From: Rhizobiaceae bacterium UBA1291
GTDB lineage: Bacteria > Pseudomonadota > Alphaproteobacteria > Rhizobiales > Rhizobiaceae
Assembly: GCA_002307905.1 (NCBI GenBank)
Contig: DBUL01000037.1
Location: 28,279-34,808, forward strand
Length of the DNA stretch: 6,530 bases
Direction: 5' to 3'
The translations under genes were made by a program, and so were the position numbers. The notes beneath the pieces were generated by a model. It did not search any database and was not told where the DNA came from. It worked only from the letters and a program-made list of their open reading frames with translations. Every line of letters begins with the position of its first letter. The first letter of the stretch is position 1. Positions 5,843 through 6,530 of this stretch are shown here, piece by piece.

Positions 5843-6530
5843 ATGATTAAAGTATTTATCGGGTACGACCCGCGTGAAGCTATCGCCTATCACGTGTGCG
5901 CCAACAGCATGATCCGCCATGCGAGCGAGGTCATATCCTTCACGCCACTGGCGCTCAACAATCTGAAAGTCTACACCGAGACCCATAGTGACGGCTCGAA
6001 CGAGTTCATCTACAGCCGTTTCCTGCTACCGCACTTGACGGACTATTCAGGATGGGCGCTGTTCGTCGACGGCGACATGCTGGTTCGTGACGACATCGCC
6101 AAGCTCTGGGCTATGCGCGACGAGACAAAGGCGGTCATGTGCGTACACCATGACTACAAGACCAAGGCGTCGACCAAATACCTAGGATCAGCCAATGTCG
6201 ACTATCCGCGCAAGAACTGGTCGAGCGTTGTGCTGTGGAATTGCGGGCATCCGGCCAACAAAGTCGTCACGCCCGAGTTCGTCATGAACTCGACCGGCGC
6301 GCAGTTGCACCGTTTCACCTGGCTCTCCGATGACCTCGTCGGAGAAATCCCGAAGGTCTGGAATTGGCTGCCGGACGAATTCGGTCCCAACCCGGAGGCC
6401 AAGCTTCTACATTGGACCCTCGGCACACCCTGCTTCCACGAATACGCAACAGCGCCGATGGCCGGCGAATGGCACCGTGAGAAGCTGCTGGTGGATTTCA
6501 GCCTGCAGCGTGTCATCACCGGTCCATTCG
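5843..6530 (+). CDS. Glycosyltransferase (GT-A type, family 8-like), 3' end cut by window
   Basis: The reading frame is open from ATG at 5843 to the window edge: 229 full codons and one extra base, no stop. The protein starts MIKVFIGYDPREAIAYHV, a nucleotide-sugar-binding beta strand as in GT-A glycosyltransferases. FIYSRFLLPHL (55-65) is followed by WALFVDGDMLVRDDI (71-85), whose D76-G77-D78 is the metal- and sugar-nucleotide-binding DXD motif preceded by a hydrophobic strand. KNWSSVVLWNCGHP (124-137), WNWLPDEF (173-180) and LLHWTLGTPCFHEY (188-201) match the remaining pattern of a small alphaproteobacterial glycosyltransferase group, the last with a His (190) placed like the C-terminal metal ligand of family 8. 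There is no signal peptide or membrane segment, so it is probably cytoplasmic. Donor and acceptor are unknown; surface polysaccharide synthesis is a guess. It is transcribed away from glyQ. Only the extreme C-terminus appears to be missing. Confidence 0.88.
   Translation, partial: MIKVFIGYDPREAIAYHVCANSMIRHASEVISFTPLALNNLKVYTETHSDGSNEFIYSRFLLPHLTDYSGWALFVDGDMLVRDDIAKLWAMRDETKAVMCVHHDYKTKASTKYLGSANVDYPRKNWSSVVLWNCGHPANKVVTPEFVMNSTGAQLHRFTWLSDDLVGEIPKVWNWLPDEFGPNPEAKLLHWTLGTPCFHEYATAPMAGEWHREKLLVDFSLQRVITGPF

Noticed and set aside
5321..5986. Minus-strand frame of 221 codons covering the glyQ 5' part, the intergenic region and the start of the glycosyltransferase gene
   Set aside because: It is out of frame with GlyQ, antisense to the glycosyltransferase and crosses the glyQ promoter; no motif supports it.

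Overview
The window looks like chromosomal core DNA of an alphaproteobacterium of the order Hyphomicrobiales. GC content is high, and the GlyQ, AroA and LemA proteins read like those of the Mesorhizobium/Rhizobium group. This placement rests on remembered family resemblance, not on a search. I see no mobile element, CRISPR array, tRNA or rRNA.

Layout: five genes lie head to tail on the minus strand, in transcription order glyQ (glycyl-tRNA synthetase alpha chain), a DUF4328-type multi-pass membrane protein, a LemA family protein, aroA (EPSP synthase), and a DUF2207 membrane protein that ends 7 bases from the left edge. Spacing is tight: a 4-base ATGA overlap between glyQ and the DUF4328 gene, 68 bases before lemA, 33 bases before aroA and 5 bases before the DUF2207 gene. 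They could be one long transcript, possibly with an internal start before lemA. A 286-base non-coding stretch separates glyQ from a divergent plus-strand glycosyltransferase gene that runs off the right edge. That stretch holds a plausible glyQ promoter, a strong hairpin in the predicted glyQ leader, and two nearly identical 13-base direct repeats 21 bases apart in front of the glycosyltransferase gene.

How the genes fit together: glyQ and aroA are housekeeping functions (tRNA charging with glycine; shikimate pathway to aromatic compounds). LemA, DUF2207 and DUF4328 proteins are envelope proteins of poorly known function. LemA and DUF2207 genes are often neighbours, so aroA placed between them stands out. 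glyS, the partner of glyQ, is not in the window although the two are often adjacent; it may lie beyond the left edge. The aroA product is closer to class I (E. coli-like) than to the class II CP4-type enzyme known from Agrobacterium, and it has Phe at the position equivalent to E. coli Pro101. I found no clear sign of an undescribed system. The best leads are the aroA family and context, the glyQ leader hairpin and the tandem repeats.
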